The notes below the pieces were generated by a model. The model saw only the letters and a list, made by a program, of their open reading frames with translations, was not told the origin of the DNA and did no database searches. The position numbers and the translations under genes were made by a program. From NCBI GenBank assembly GCA_001792895.1, contig MARA01000022.1:1-64000 (forward strand): 64,000 nt of DNA. The letters run 5' to 3'. Positions 12,849 through 25,014 of this stretch are shown here, piece after piece. Every line of letters begins with the position of its first letter. Position 1 is the stretch's first letter. The DNA comes from Lentinus brumalis (lineage: Eukaryota; Basidiomycota; Agaricomycetes; Polyporales; Polyporaceae).

Positions 12849-13113
12849 GGTTGGTAGCTGGCGGCAGCAAAGAGCGTCCCGACCTTAAGCGCGCTATTTT
12901 TTTGCGCCCTCCCCCATGGGGCCAGATGGGACTGCCTCTGCATGGGACTGCCGCTGTATCATACTTCCGTCAGTCCTTTTGCTGTTGTGTGCTAGCCTAT
13001 CTTTGCGTTGCGAACCATTTACATGTTCTACTCTACGTTATCCAACCGTGGCAACGATCGCACCCTTCGCCCCGAGTACAGACACATGGCTTACATCCAA
13101 CTGACATATCGAA

Positions 13114-13653
13114 TTAGAATGATAGATGATGTATGAGCGATGGTTGCCTTTCGTGACGGTGGATGCAGTACTCACGGGTGCACGTCAGATCGTATGAGGC
13201 CACGTACTCCCACTCTTCACCGCTCATATAGGGCGAAACTCCACGCAGCCATTCGTCGTCCACATGCACGAACGATTCTCCTTGTTGCAATGCACTTTCT
13301 CCGCCAGTCACGGCATCTGGGCGTTTGAGATGGAAGTTGCCCTCGCAAGATGCGAAAAACGGCCTGACAAACATGGCATGCGATAAACATTCATGCGCGT
13401 GATTCCATGGAGAATGGAAGTACGTACGGGTCGATGTAACTAGCAGCATTGCCTCCGCTTGGCGCAACTGAGGTGCTGGATGCACGAAGGACTGGTTCTT
13501 GTGATACAGCCTGCCTCGCGTCAGTTCTTTGTGCACGCATTCGCGAGATGGCACACGAACCTCCTCAGAGGAGATGTCAGCTGAGCTGCCACCTTCTGCG
13601 TCTCCATGTGGCATGGGCTGGTCGGTTGTTCGGGACATGAGGAAGAGTTGCAA
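13114..13653 (-). pseudogene. possible second KDZ-like fragment
   Basis: The frame contains FFASCEGNFHLKR followed by an acidic stretch ending in FVHVDDEW and SGEEWEYVASYDLTC. The 'GNFH...' phrase and its spacing to an acidic motif recall DGNFHYS in exon 3 of the neighbouring KDZ transposase, where it surrounds the first catalytic acid. A GTGAGT donor-like site follows near 13173. No second half with the YDI or GE..E motifs is found before the next gene starts at 12848. It could be a remnant of another KDZ copy or an unrelated gene; the resemblance is short. Confidence 0.3.
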
Positions 13654-15074
13654 GGACAGGATGCGCGCGCAATGAAAAGTTTGCCTGGGCCCGGTGGCGC
13701 GGGTTCATCCGGAGCAGCCAAGACCGGTAGGTGTGGCACAGCGATCTCGGTGGCCGGTTCTGCGACGTGAACGCACTCCAGGTTGAAGTCCTGGCAGGAT
13801 GTCTGCGCGCGGCTAGAGATAAATGAGCGGGTCATCATCAGGAGGTCCGGTCACACTTACTTGCGCGACTTCCTCAGCTACGATAAGCCCATATTCGCCC
13901 CCCGCCGTGCCAGCGTATTCTCCAGACACACCTGCAAAGTCAGCAGACAGACGGCCACGGAGTCAGTACCCGATGGATAAGATATGTGGTACAGGCAGTC
14001 GCACCTTGCGTGGCTCATGTCCCAGTAGCATCTCTGACGAGCACCCTTCCATGTGAGCCTCCCTCCGACCTTGCGTTCGTCCATCGCGTCCGTGCATTCG
14101 TTCTACGGACCTGTCCATTCGTCCATCCGATGCCATCGCGCGCGGGGGGGGACCTGGCCAGAGGTCAGACTCATCACTGATCGTTGCCAGCGAGAATCTG
14201 CCCGACAATCCGCATCGTGGCTCTAAGCGGACGACGCTGGACTGCCATCGGTTTTCTTGCAGTCTTGTGCTGCTCTTCATTGGGCGAGGTCGGCGTGTGT
14301 GTGGGCAGCAGCGAGCGGAAGAGTGAGATGCATGCAGTGAGCACAGGGATGAGGGGACTTAGACGAATTCACGCGAAGACCTCGGCGCCTACGTGAGCGG
14401 ACCACGAACTTGTGACTGTCGGAGTCTGTAATCAGAAAAGGGCCAAGCTTCGCTATTGAAGCGGCGGTTGAATGAGATTACTGAGCGCGTGGGGCGGAAG
14501 CAAAAGCGGATGACGTCGGACTTCCGGCCACGCGCCAGGACGATTTGCATCCGTTCGTGCGAGCGCTCCTCTCCCAAGACACCCATCCATCACCGTCGTC
14601 CACGCCCACCACTTCCCTGTTTGCGCACGCCCCGCGAACAGCTTGCCTGCCTCACCTCTCTCTCAACAACCTGGTAGCCGAATCGCGGTGCTAAGAGCAC
14701 ACGATACGCTATCAGCGGTCATCGCCAAACTCGTCGCAACAGTGTGCTAAGAGCCTGCTGTGCGCGAGTCCGCAAAACGTTGCCCACCGCGGCCCACGAC
14801 GCGAGGAGCGCACGAGAGCCGACGCGAGGAGCGACGAGAGCCGACGCGACGACACCCAGGCCACCCCAACCAACGACCAGGACGCACGAGAGCCGACGCG
14901 ATCCCATCCCCCGACCAGACGAACGGCATCCCCGGAAAGGAAGACGGAGTAGGATACGATACGACTTATTACTGTTAGCGTAGGCCCTAGTTAGTTGTAG
15001 TTATACTCTCCATAGTCCCCAGCCCCAAAGAGTCCCGCACGAGCCTTAACACCAGCCAGCGCACAACGTGAACC
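13654..15074. other. intergenic between divergent gene sets
   Basis: No gene is recognised. A 15-17 bp word containing CGAGAGCCGACGCGA occurs three times between 14811 and 14901. This region separates the minus-strand KDZ/dioxygenase group from the plus-strand gene array and should contain the promoter of the gene starting at 15075. Confidence 0.4.
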
Positions 15075-17573
15075 ATGTCTACGCCAGGACAGGAGATACC
15101 CCCTGCGCCGCGACCCAAGTTACCCAAGTTCAAAAAGTACCCCCGCGTCGACGTGGCTCCGCCCTCTGAAGCGGCCGGGTCGACAGCCCCGGCAGTCACC
15201 AGCAGTGCGGCACATGGCAGGTAGGAGTCCAGACATCACACACGACGTACCTGTGCTGACTCCCATTCGCCCAGCGATCCTGCCTCTGTGGCCGAACCAC
15301 TTCACCCTCCCGCTGACCCCACGCTCCCGCTGACCTTGCGGCGCAATCGATTTGGAGCTCGTAAGTCAGCCTGTGGCGGCGCGCGAGAAATAGGTCACTC
15401 ACCCTGTCTGTCATTAGCCCCTCCCGTCACGAAGGCACACGACGCCAAAGTGGCCTCGCCGAACGTAAACGGCGACTTCGTCATTACTTCGCCAAACACC
15501 GAATACGTGCCGGAGTACCCTGTCGAGCGCGAAGTCATTCACACCTTCCGCGATGGCCGCTGGGGTTGCACGAGTACTCGCGGTGGCCGCAAGCACACGT
15601 CGAGGGGATGCTACATGTCGCGTGCATCCCACGCCGTCCGTCGCCGCCCGATGTGCCCAGCGTCCTTTGGGCCACTCTGCTTCCTGAATCTCATTGGGAG
15701 GAGGACCCCGACATTGCTGTCAGTGGCTTCGGCTACATCAAACGCGACACCCGCGATGAGCTGGAGGCCGCGGCTGAAGCAGCCATTAGGGGTTACGAGA
15801 GCATCCCCGAGGTCCAGGCCATCGTCCGTCGCTACGGAGATTTCCTCTGCATGATTCTCCGCCAAGTCGTGGACCGGATGACGCACCTGCCCTCCGTGGC
15901 CAGCCGAGCTGTCGCTGTGGCGGCACACGTACAGCGAGTATGCCTGGAGCTGGCGGGGCTCAAGACGTACCTCGAGATCGTGGTGCCTCGACTGCACAGT
16001 CGGGATAACTTCAGTGAGAGGGTGCTCGACGTCGTGGGCGCATTCCTGAACGAAGGGTCGGACGTGTACACTTGGTGGCGAGCAGGTCTGCCATACTGGC
16101 TAGTACAGCCCTTGCGTCGGCAGATGCCCGTGTGGCGCGTGGTCGAGCCCGAAAAACTGTCGACCCTATCGAGTATCCTCGTCGACCCTCCTATTCTCCA
16201 CGCTCGCGGCGCCTTCATCGGCGCGACCAACTTCACTGGGAATTGGCTCAGTTCGATGGTGATGTCGGTATCGAAGCATGTGTCTGGGTCTCACCTGGCT
16301 CAGCTCAATCTAGTGGCCGTGCCCGCCCTGCCCAGCACCGACCCCACCAGTTCCAAGCGGCCGCGAATAGAAGCAGGAGAAGTGCGAGGAGAGCATCTGA
16401 GCATGCGCGCCGCCCCGCTTCCGACGCCCGTGGCGCCAGAGAAGAAGAAGAGACGAAGGCACAAGCGTCGCCCGCAGGCTTCTGGCAGTCGTGTCGAATT
16501 GGAGGACGGTGAGCACGAGCACGGGCGGACGGCCAGTCTGTCCCATCGTCGGCCGAAGCCCCATCGGTGCTCGACCAGCCGGCGCGCAATTTTACTCCGC
16601 CCGCATTCTATGACATACCGCAGGTGTGGGAGCGCGCCCTCCGGGCCGTGTCGCCGGTCAAGCACACGGAAGCCGGCGCGCTGTACTTCTTCCCCCCCCT
16701 TTCCTTCTCGACGCCATGCCACCCCAGCCACATTGTATCACAGGGTGCCTGCATCCTGAACGTGCGCGGGTGGACAAGAAGGGACTCCGCTATCTCCACA
16801 ACCTTGCCCGCGTGCGTCACTTCTGTCGGGCGCGTCTCTTCGATCCCAGTCTGGACCACCGGCCGCTCACGATCGCCGAATGGCGCACCGCCCTGTTTGG
16901 GAGATACACGCCAGAGCCGCCTATGGGAGGTCACAGTGCCCAGCTACGCCCCGCCGAAGTGCGGCGCGCGATACGGCGCCAGGATGACCGAAACACCGTG
17001 GGGCATATCTTCCGTCGCGTCGCGCTTATGGACTCGTACACCCCCGATTTGTCAGTGACGCTCGCCGAAATGGAGGTCAACGCGTACACCGTGGAGACCA
17101 ATCCTCGCATACGCAAGCTGTTGCTGTGGGAAGCCCACGAGATCAACTTTCGTGCAGAGCTGCTCGCGTTGGATGCGCTCATCGTGCAGACCCCGACGTG
17201 GCTGGAGATACATAAGTGGGAACGTGAGGCGTTGGTTTCCCAGGTTTGGGGAGAGCCATCATCCTGCGTCACGGTCATTCCCGACGTCAAGGACTATCGG
17301 CGCGGATATCGATGGAAATCGAGCTCCGAGGAGGGGTGGCAGGACTGCCGGGGGTGTCTGCGGAACTTCGCCAAGGTGTTGTCGCGCTGGCCAGGTTGTC
17401 CTGACGAAGTGGTTGCTGGTGGCGCACACGGTGCAGAGACCGCCGCAGCGTACGAGCTTCTTCAAGGGCGCGTCGTGGACTTTTACGTGCGGACGTTTGT
17501 GCAGCGTTTTTCGCGACTTCCCACTCCTCCAATTGCGTTGCAGGACGATGTCGAACAGTGTATCATAGCGTAG
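15075..17573 (+). CDS. large unknown protein, first gene of plus-strand array
   Basis: The start is MSTPGQEIPPAPRPKLPKF. The first exons are split by introns at ~15221-15274 (GTAGGA donor) and ~15361-15417 (GTAAGT donor). The protein is a conserved-looking module with FVITSPNTEYVPEYPVER, DGRWG and HVEGMLHVAC. It is followed by a long helical region (RYGDFLCMILRQVVDRM, VLDVVGAFLNEG), a basic linker (APEKKKRRRHKRRPQ) and a C-terminal module with KKGLRYLHNLARVRHFCR, PLTIAEWRTALFGRY and a stop at 17573. No known domain is recognised. The frame slips by -1 near 15560, 16550 and 16690, splitting one apparent protein of about 800 aa. The G-run near 15563 makes a missing base likely there. The next gene begins only 175 bp downstream in the same direction. 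Confidence 0.55.
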
Positions 17574-17747
17574 GGATCGATCAATGTAGAATAGTGTTGC
17601 CGGACTTCATGAGATCGTCGTCAATTTGTGGCTGAACAGGACAGTTTAAACCCAATGGTCGGGCACGACCGCCTCTCGGCTTGGAAGGTCAAATCGCCAA
17701 TTTCGACATGCAAACTTGCAAGACGCCCGCCCCCTTGCCCGCCGTCC

Positions 17748-19831
17748 ATGACATCCAAGCAGGCTCGCCGCCTGCACAAGACAGAGGTCGCTCTGCTCGT
17801 GCAGCTGGTGCAGCATCCAGATATTCAAGCCAAGCTTCTCTTGCCTCGCACCGAGTTCCCAGTCAAGCAAGCGGCGGCGCTGCTGACGGAGCGATTCCGC
17901 GAGCGCGTGACGACACCTGCCCCCGGGGAAAGCGACAAGGAATTCAAGATTCGGCTTCGCAACGCCCACAAATCGCGCAAGCCCTTCATCCAGCGCATCG
18001 TGGCCGAAACGGACGCAGCGTTCGAGGCGCGACAGGCTGCCTTTCCTGACGTACGTATATTGGGTCGCAACCTTGCGATGGGGTGCTGACCGGGCGCACA
18101 GACGATCTACAAGTGGCTCGGGCAGTGGCTACACAAGAGGCGCGTCGCGGGCAACAAGGGCATTCGAGGGCGCGCCCCGGTCTTTCGCGTACCTGCTAAG
18201 AAACACAACCGCAAGGCGAGAGCGGTGAGTGGTCTCGACGTGTTCCAGTCATCGGATGCTCGTCCCCCGGTGCCCGTCGTTCCATCAGCCAGAGGCGGCA
18301 CACGGCCCGACGTAGGTGGCTGGCGCAAGGCGTGCAAAGTGGCATGGGATGCGTTATCATCGGAGCAGCGGCAAGAGTTCAACATGCTCGCGGCGGAGCG
18401 CAATGAGCTGGCGCACGCCACGGATAGTGCGGACGCGGCGTCCGGCGGCGAGGGCGGTGAGGAACCCTCGAGTGAGGACGACGAGCACGAGGACGCACAC
18501 GAGGGCGACAGTTGGTGGTGAGTGTGCTCATTGTTGCGCGAGCTCATTCAACTGACCACGTAGCAGGACGGGCGAGGCCGTTGCCGAATACATCGAGGAG
18601 GTTGGTGATTTTGTCGAAACCACGCCACAGTGGGGCGGAGTCTTCATCGCGGGAGGACCTGATGAACAAGGCGTTGCCTGCGTATGCGTGTAAGTGAGCT
18701 TGTATGAGAGAGCACGCAAACATTGTCTGACGCTGCTGCAGGAAGACGATTGGGCGGAACCGACATAAGGAGTCCCTTCTGGAAGCCTTCGCGAAAGCGT
18801 TCCACTGCACGCTGCGCGAGCTGGACGCGGTCATTGAATTGTGGTTGCAACAACGTGACGAAGGCAAGTGCTAAGCCTCTGCGATAATCACACTGAGCTC
18901 ATTCGGACACAGGACCTGACGAGCCTGAAGGGGAGGGACCCGCGCCTGCGACACCCCGGAGCGTAGAAGGTTTGTCAATGCGACGTACCTAGAGGACAAT
19001 TCTGAACGTATGCCCAGATGTGGCGATGCACAACGACGCCTCGGGAACGGTCACCCCGCCGGCCGCAGGTGAGTGCGTTTGACGTCAGCTGTGAGTGGAC
19101 GTAACATGGCTGCCCAGACGTGCCAATGGCGGAAGCGATTGCGGAAGCTGACAAGACCCAGCCACCGAGCGTGGGCAACGCGCAGGACTTACTGCTGCTG
19201 TTGCGCGATCCGGCGGTCCTTCGAGGCCTTGAGGCCATGGCTGCAGCTGCGCGTGAGCCGGTCGCCGCAACGCCCGTATCACATTCTCACGACGGGCGAT
19301 CTGAGGTCGAGGACATCAGCAGTGAGTGTTGAAGCCCGCCGGCGTCCGAGTAAACTAACATGGCGTGGGGTCCTCAGTGACATTCGAGGGCAGTGAGCTT
19401 GACGCGAACTCAATTGCGGGCCGCCAGCCCACCGCAGGGACAGCGGAAGCCCAGGATGACGAAGTGCCAACTCAAGTCGGGGACATCAGCGACATCAGCA
19501 GTGAGTGTACCAATACCGCTTCGATCTCGCACGAACTCACATTGGGTTGCGTGATTCAGTGACATTCGAGACGAGTGCGCTCTATAACCGGGTGGATGCG
19601 CATGGTGCTGACTTGCTCGTCAACGTAGTTTCGCTGGCAACCTACGAGGGCGCGACTCCGGTGACCGCCGAAGGTGTGGTGAGTGCGTCCGGGTCCAAGG
19701 GGCGGAAGAAGGCCAAGAGGAAGCGGACCGTGGCTGGCGTCGTCATGCCCGACAATGCAGGTGTAGCTGTAATGAGCCGCCCTCCTCGCGAACCGCAACC
19801 CTCGAGAAAGTCCCTCGGAGATCCTGGGTAA
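17748..19831 (+). CDS. unknown multi-exon protein with a duplicated acidic exon
   Basis: Exon 1 (17748-18050) encodes a basic, helical segment (MTSKQARRLHKTEVALL). Exon 2 (18102-18520) begins TIYKWLGQWLHKRR, contains WRKACKVAWDALSSEQRQEF (loosely HMG-box-like in spacing, not convincing) and ends in an acidic tract. Exons near 18567-18690 and 18743-18863 follow. The next donor appears to be GCAAGT at ~18864, giving a GC-AG intron; otherwise translation stops at 18873. Further exons reach 19831, ending in a Lys/Arg-rich tail. Two consecutive exons end in GACATCAGCAGTGAGTG and the following exons start TGACATTCGAG, indicating an internal exon duplication (19312-19392 and 19490-19570). Function unknown. 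The neighbours are unknown genes in the same orientation. Confidence 0.5.
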
Positions 19832-20193
19832 GGGTGTGCTTGTCTGCGCGTGGGCTGGAGCCTAACTTTTGCGCAGGACCACGCCGATTACAGAGAAGGG
19901 TACTTGATGTTAGCGCAGCGGCACACATCCATAGTATTATATTAGTACATGAGGTTGGAATAGTTTTGTAATCACGACGGCAGGCGAGGGGTGCCACAGG
20001 TTGTACATGTCCACACTACAGGAGTAGTCCTCGAACGCAACTGGCCAACGCGCGAGCGCTGCCAGGCACGAAGGAATTATTAGGCGACCACCCAATAGCT
20101 CCAGTTAGCGCGCGACCGGCGACCGCCCACCACGAATCCCTTGTTTTTTTTCGCCTGCTCTGCCCTCGTCTCCTCCCCGGCCCCGCCTAGCGA

Positions 20194-21794
20194 ATGGCAA
20201 GGATGAAACAGGGAGCGCTGCGGAAAGCTCTGCAAGCTGGAAACAAGACACGCGAGCGAGGCGGCGTGGTTCGCAAGAGGAAGAAGTGCGTGGTGACGGT
20301 GATCGCATGGACGGAGGTGAGTTCTCGCTCCCCTGGGGAATCCGAAAGCTTATGGAAGAGAAGGATGATCGCAACCCCGACATATTCACCATGCGCCCGG
20401 GACGCGACGAGACCAACCCGGACAGCGTCTGTGTCAAGAGGGTAGCAGAACGGCTGAAGAGACTCGACGACTTCACGCTGCTCTTCTTCGATATGACGAA
20501 CGAGGAATGGCAGGAATGCAGGGAGGGTGAGCGTATCTGGTTCGACGTCTCCCTCGCGTCGATCTTCGTGCGGGTGTTGGGAGTGGAGCGATGCGCCCGC
20601 TTTGGGTATTACCTGGAGCAAGCGTCCACGCACTTGTTTGGGGCGCGCGAGGTGCCGGACAATATGGGTGCATTGTCACACGCCGAAAATACCACGTTCA
20701 TTGCCGGGACCGGGGTTCGCGTGGTCAGAACGTTGGCCTGGTTGGAAGTGAGTGATGAGTATCCCTGGTCGCGAATCGATGTTGACAGACTGGAGCAGAT
20801 GGACGAGGAGCCGGAAGTATTCCCCATCCGCCTCGACTTCGACGACCGGGTGCTGGTGAGCGACATCCAGAAGGCGTGCAGCGACACGAGCATGGGGCTG
20901 TTCTCGTGGGACCATGCGACCACCCAGTGGACCTTCCACGCGCCCGAAGCGAGTATTCGAGTTTTCAAGTTTCACTCCGCCCTGCTCGTGAAAGCGCCAG
21001 ACGTGGGGACGTGCATTTATGCAGGGCGCGAAATCCGTAGGCTGCAGCATGAGGCCTTCGTGGTGACCCGGGTAAGTCGCCGGTACTATGGTGGTGTGCG
21101 TCTGCTCACCGTCACATCCAGTGTGTGAGCGCAGCGCAGGAAGCGAATACAGGCGACATGGTGAGTACCGCGCCAGATGGTTAGATGTCGTCGACTGATT
21201 ACCTGGTCGTGCAGCCGGACAACGATGACATGAACGTGATCGAATCGGTAAGTCTTTTCAGTAAGGATGCAACCATGCAAGCTGAGGAGAGGCGCAGGGT
21301 CACCCGCGGGCTGCTCGACTGGAAGGCCCCAATGTGGTGAGTAGAACAGTGAATTGATCGAGTACCCCCGCTGACGGCTCTCTGACAGAACAAAACCAAG
21401 GTGGGCGGGCCTGACCGGAGGAGCACAGTTTGGGATGGGAGACTGATATGTCGACGTTTAGGACAATGCAAGTACGATGTCAGGCGGCGAAGACACCTCC
21501 TTGGTTGGAGGGCGCCGCCCCGAAGCCACCGTTGGGCACGAGGAGGACGCCAACGCTTTGGGCGACGTTGCACACGATGCCGGGGACGTGATATGGGCTA
21601 GACCAGCGAAGGGGGCAGAAATGAGGCGTTACGTAGCTTCGCTTCTGGTGGAGAAGTATCTGTGGCACAGACGTTCGGTCGGTCACGACAACTCAGACTT
21701 GCCGGAGGAGCTGAAGGCGTGCTTCCCGGAGCGTGTGTGCGCACCGCTGGGGCAGGGAGACACATGCGAGGATGCGATCGAGGTGGATTATTAG
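20194..21794 (+). CDS. unknown protein, third gene of array
   Basis: It begins MARMKQGALRKALQAGN with a basic N-terminus and continues in a frame one base earlier from ~20320 as EFSLPWGIRKLMEEKDDRN. The long central exon has balanced composition (FDMTNEEWQECREGERIW, LFSWDHATTQWTFHAP). Small exons follow with GTAAGT/GTGAGT donors (after ~21071, 21161, 21249 and 21336). The last exon reads VASLLVEKYLWHRR and ends at 21794. No family is recognised. The short segment VWDVVFHKWELATED in the next gene has a similar hydrophobic/tryptophan rhythm, so genes three and four may be distant relatives; this is a guess from composition. Confidence 0.45.
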
Positions 21795-21960
21795 TTGTAG
21801 AGGAACGAGCGCACGAAATCAATCAATTGCGCCAGGGCCCGTCCGGAAGAGCGGACAGACACCTCGAGATAAAAAGACGCGGGGCAGAAAATTTGCGTGA
21901 ACGCATTCTGCGTCCATCCTTCCTCTGTCCTACCCAACCCCCACTCCCCCCCGACTTCCA

Positions 21961-24266
21961 TGGCTCCCGTCGTCACTCTCGTCCGCCACCCCTGGAAGGC
22001 CGCGAAGGGTAACAACCCGGAATACCCTGCGAATGTCTGCCAACTAGCGCATGTGGGGGCGGAGTTACGTGTGCCGTCGATGCGCAAAGGATGTAAGAGG
22101 TGCGGGAAAAGGGACGGCACGTTCATCGCTTGGGTGTGCTACACTCGGGCGTTAACAGGGATGATCATGGTTAAGGTGCGTCGACGTCTGGGGACATGCG
22201 CGATTGAACTGACATCGCTACTGCAGTGCGACGACTGTGGCCGCCAGTACATCGGCGATGACGACCTGTGTCCAGACGCCAGCACGCAGGAGGACATAGC
22301 CAAGGCATGGGCTGCGGCGGACGAGTTCAAGAAGTCCCTGCAGGCCGCCAAGGCGCGGAACAACGCGGTGAAGTCAACGCTGGACGCGCAGAAGAAGTTG
22401 GCCGCGGCAGCTCGGCGCAAGGCTGACAATGCAGTCAAATCCGCGAAGAAGGCCGCGGAGAGGGCAGAGGAGGCGAAGAAAGAGGCGGAGCGAAGGCGGC
22501 AGAGGTTGGATCTCAGATGTTTGAAGAGAAACGACCCGCGTCGCCCAATGGTCTCGTTGACGAGGCTGTCTCTGCGGGAGGAGACCGCGAGGAGATAGAC
22601 CGGTTGCGAGCTCGCGAACACCGGAGGCTGCATGGGTTGGGCGCGAGCGCCATATCCAGCGCGTCGCGAGGAGAGGTGCGTGATGATGATGAATGGAGGA
22701 GTGTACGCTGACATATTCGCTGGACAGAGGGCTCCCGTCAATGTGCAGGCCAAATTGCTCTTCTGGATACAGGTGAGCCTGCTGTCTACGCTGATCTCTG
22801 CGCGCGCCACTGACTATGGTGCCAGCCCGGACAGCCCCCGGAGGAGTGCATGGTGACTGTGAACACGAAGGCGACCGTCTTCCTTGAGGACTTGCCTGTC
22901 GTCGCTGCGCATCGTGGGGTCGAGACCCGCGACTTCTGGTTGTGGGACGTAGTGTTTCACAAGTGGGAGCTTGCAACGGAGGACGAGGTCGACGTGGACA
23001 AGCAAGACTCGACCATCTTGGCACGTGTGGACTACCCCGGCGCGTGCCAGGGCTTCGGCACCGAGTTGCACGTCCTCCAAGACTTGATGGACCCGAAGGG
23101 GCGCGAAGATGCCCAGCTACTGTGCGACGCCCGCAGGATTGAGATCGGCAACCGACACATGGATGTGCAGAAGGTGTGGATCGTGCTTTGGTGGGAGGTA
23201 AGGACACATATCTTCTATGCGTCCACAGGCTGACGCACATAAATCTGGTTCGCAGTTCGGCACAGCCCCAACGGCCGTCTGCCTCAAGCTTCATAACGGT
23301 CGCTGGGCGAGGCTGAGCGACGTGCAGGCCCTGATGAGTCTCCTCGGGGACACGCCCGATCTGGACGTGTGGGTTCACGATCAGACGCAGTGGTCTTCGC
23401 AAGTTGCCTGGCATGCCCTCACGGTGCCTGCGAAGTATGACACGGTGCTGGTGCGCAAGAAGGGTCTCTCCACATGCCCTACCTGGGCATTGAGATCGCC
23501 GCGCTCGACACCCGGCGTCGGCTGGAGCTGCCCACCTATGTGCCTCTCCCGCAGAACGTCCCGGCCACGCCCGCGCGTGGGCACGCCGCGCGTACGTTCA
23601 AAGATCTGCGACGCCCGTCAAGACCGAAGCACGAGAGTCCCCGAGCAAGACGATCAAGCACGGATCCACTCGCGTCAACGTCGTCAAGACCGAGGCACGC
23701 GAGACCCCGTCGAAGACTAAGAAAGCCCGCAAGCCGCGCGACTCCGCCGAGTACATAAATGTGGACGAACTCGCCGACGCACCAGTGAAGGTTGAACGCG
23801 TGACCCGCTCGAAGTCAGTTGGGGCCTTGGCGGCGTCCCAGCACACAGACAAAACTGACGCAAGGTTCGAGGGCGTGCAGGGCCCTCGCGTCGAAGAGGA
23901 GGCGGACATGACCCCATCGCGCAACCCTCGTGCGCCCGAGTCGGGCGCTGGTAGCGACACGCAGTGCGAGCCAAGGCTCGAGAGGCCCGTGGTTGCGCCA
24001 GCCGACGAGTACGAGACGTCCTCCCAAAGGCCGACCTCGACTCGCGCAAGCGGGGTCGTGATGAGATCGCGGGCTGCGGGGACATGAGCAGCGTCTTGGG
24101 GGATCGGAATGCCAAGCGAATGAAACGCGAGCCCAGCCTGGAGGGGGAGGACATGGGGGACAACTTCGCGCGGGCGAGCGCACGCCGAGGACTGGATTGG
24201 GCCCGCGCGACGGTGGTGGACGCCAACGGGCAGGAGTGTATTGACATCGACCAACTCTTCGAATAA
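21961..24266 (+). CDS. unknown protein with cysteine pairs, coiled coil and basic repeats
   Basis: The start MAPVVTLVRHPWKAAKG follows a C/T-rich leader. Two CxxC pairs (CKRCGKRDG and CDDCGRQYIGDDDLC), split by an intron at ~22174-22226, suggest zinc binding. Next comes an Ala/Lys/Glu coiled coil (~22300-22500), then exons at 22729-22771 and 22826-23196 (GTAAGG donor), then 23255 on, with FGTAPTAVCLKLHNGRW. The C-terminal third has two copies of VKTEARE(S/T)PSKT (~23618 and ~23678) and ends in VDANGQECIDIDQLFE at 24266. Frame slips of -1 occur near 22490, 23465, 23600 and 23960, so the gene is broken as assembled although the pieces read as one protein. Function unknown. Confidence 0.5.
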
Positions 24267-25014
24267 GGGCAGCACGCGAGACGTAGCTTAGAATACAAAA
24301 TGTATCGTGGAACTGTACACGAGTTGAACTACACCTACTAACCATCGAGCGCAGTCACAGGCAACGAGAGCTCCGCCAAGGCGGACAGAGAGGCAGGGAC
24401 AGTGCGCGCGGAGAGAGTCTCATTGGCGGGATCGTGCGTAAGACACCGAGGGCTGAACCCGGTCGTGCGCATGAACACGCAACGCGAGAACCCGAACGAC
24501 GCGAACGTGCTCAGGCCTACCGTTTGGGGCGCATTAGGTACGTTTGTGTCTCGTTCATCAACATGAGGCAGGAGATTGACACGCGCGAAAGGCCGAAAGA
24601 CGTCGAATGAACATGACAACAACATTGCGCGGGAAGTACATGTCTCATCGCACCCAAACCCAACTGACTTGGCTGGACACAGGTCTCGTTATACGTCGCA
24701 GGCGATGGGTGGGCCGTGCGATCATAATGGTTGGGTCATGCTATGATAGTTAGACCTGCGAGGGGGCGAAGCGCGGCCGGGAAGCATGGCTGTGTAGACG
24801 GTGAGTTGGCAGAAGTTCGAACATGCGTGATGGAATGGTCCTTGTTGACAGCTCCGTCTCTTGCAGGCGCGGAGAAGCACGGCGCTGTTGCAAGAGATAC
24901 TCACGACGCTGCTGCAGCATGCAAGACGGGGATTTAAGTCAGAGATGAGCAGGGCGCAGGTCAACCCACCCGCTGCCAATCGCCCATCCGAAACCCCCCC
25001 CCAACCGGCTCATC
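24267..25014. other. intergenic, no gene seen
   Basis: This is the gap between the array and the right zinc-cluster gene. It contains several short frames without coherent features. It should include the promoter of the gene starting at 25015, whose leader has a run of nine C at ~24994-25002. Confidence 0.4.

Noticed and set aside
22374..23414. 346-codon open frame on the minus strand
   Set aside because: It is Arg/Pro/Ser-rich and opposes the plus-strand coiled-coil gene; its composition is that of a shadow frame in GC-rich coding DNA.
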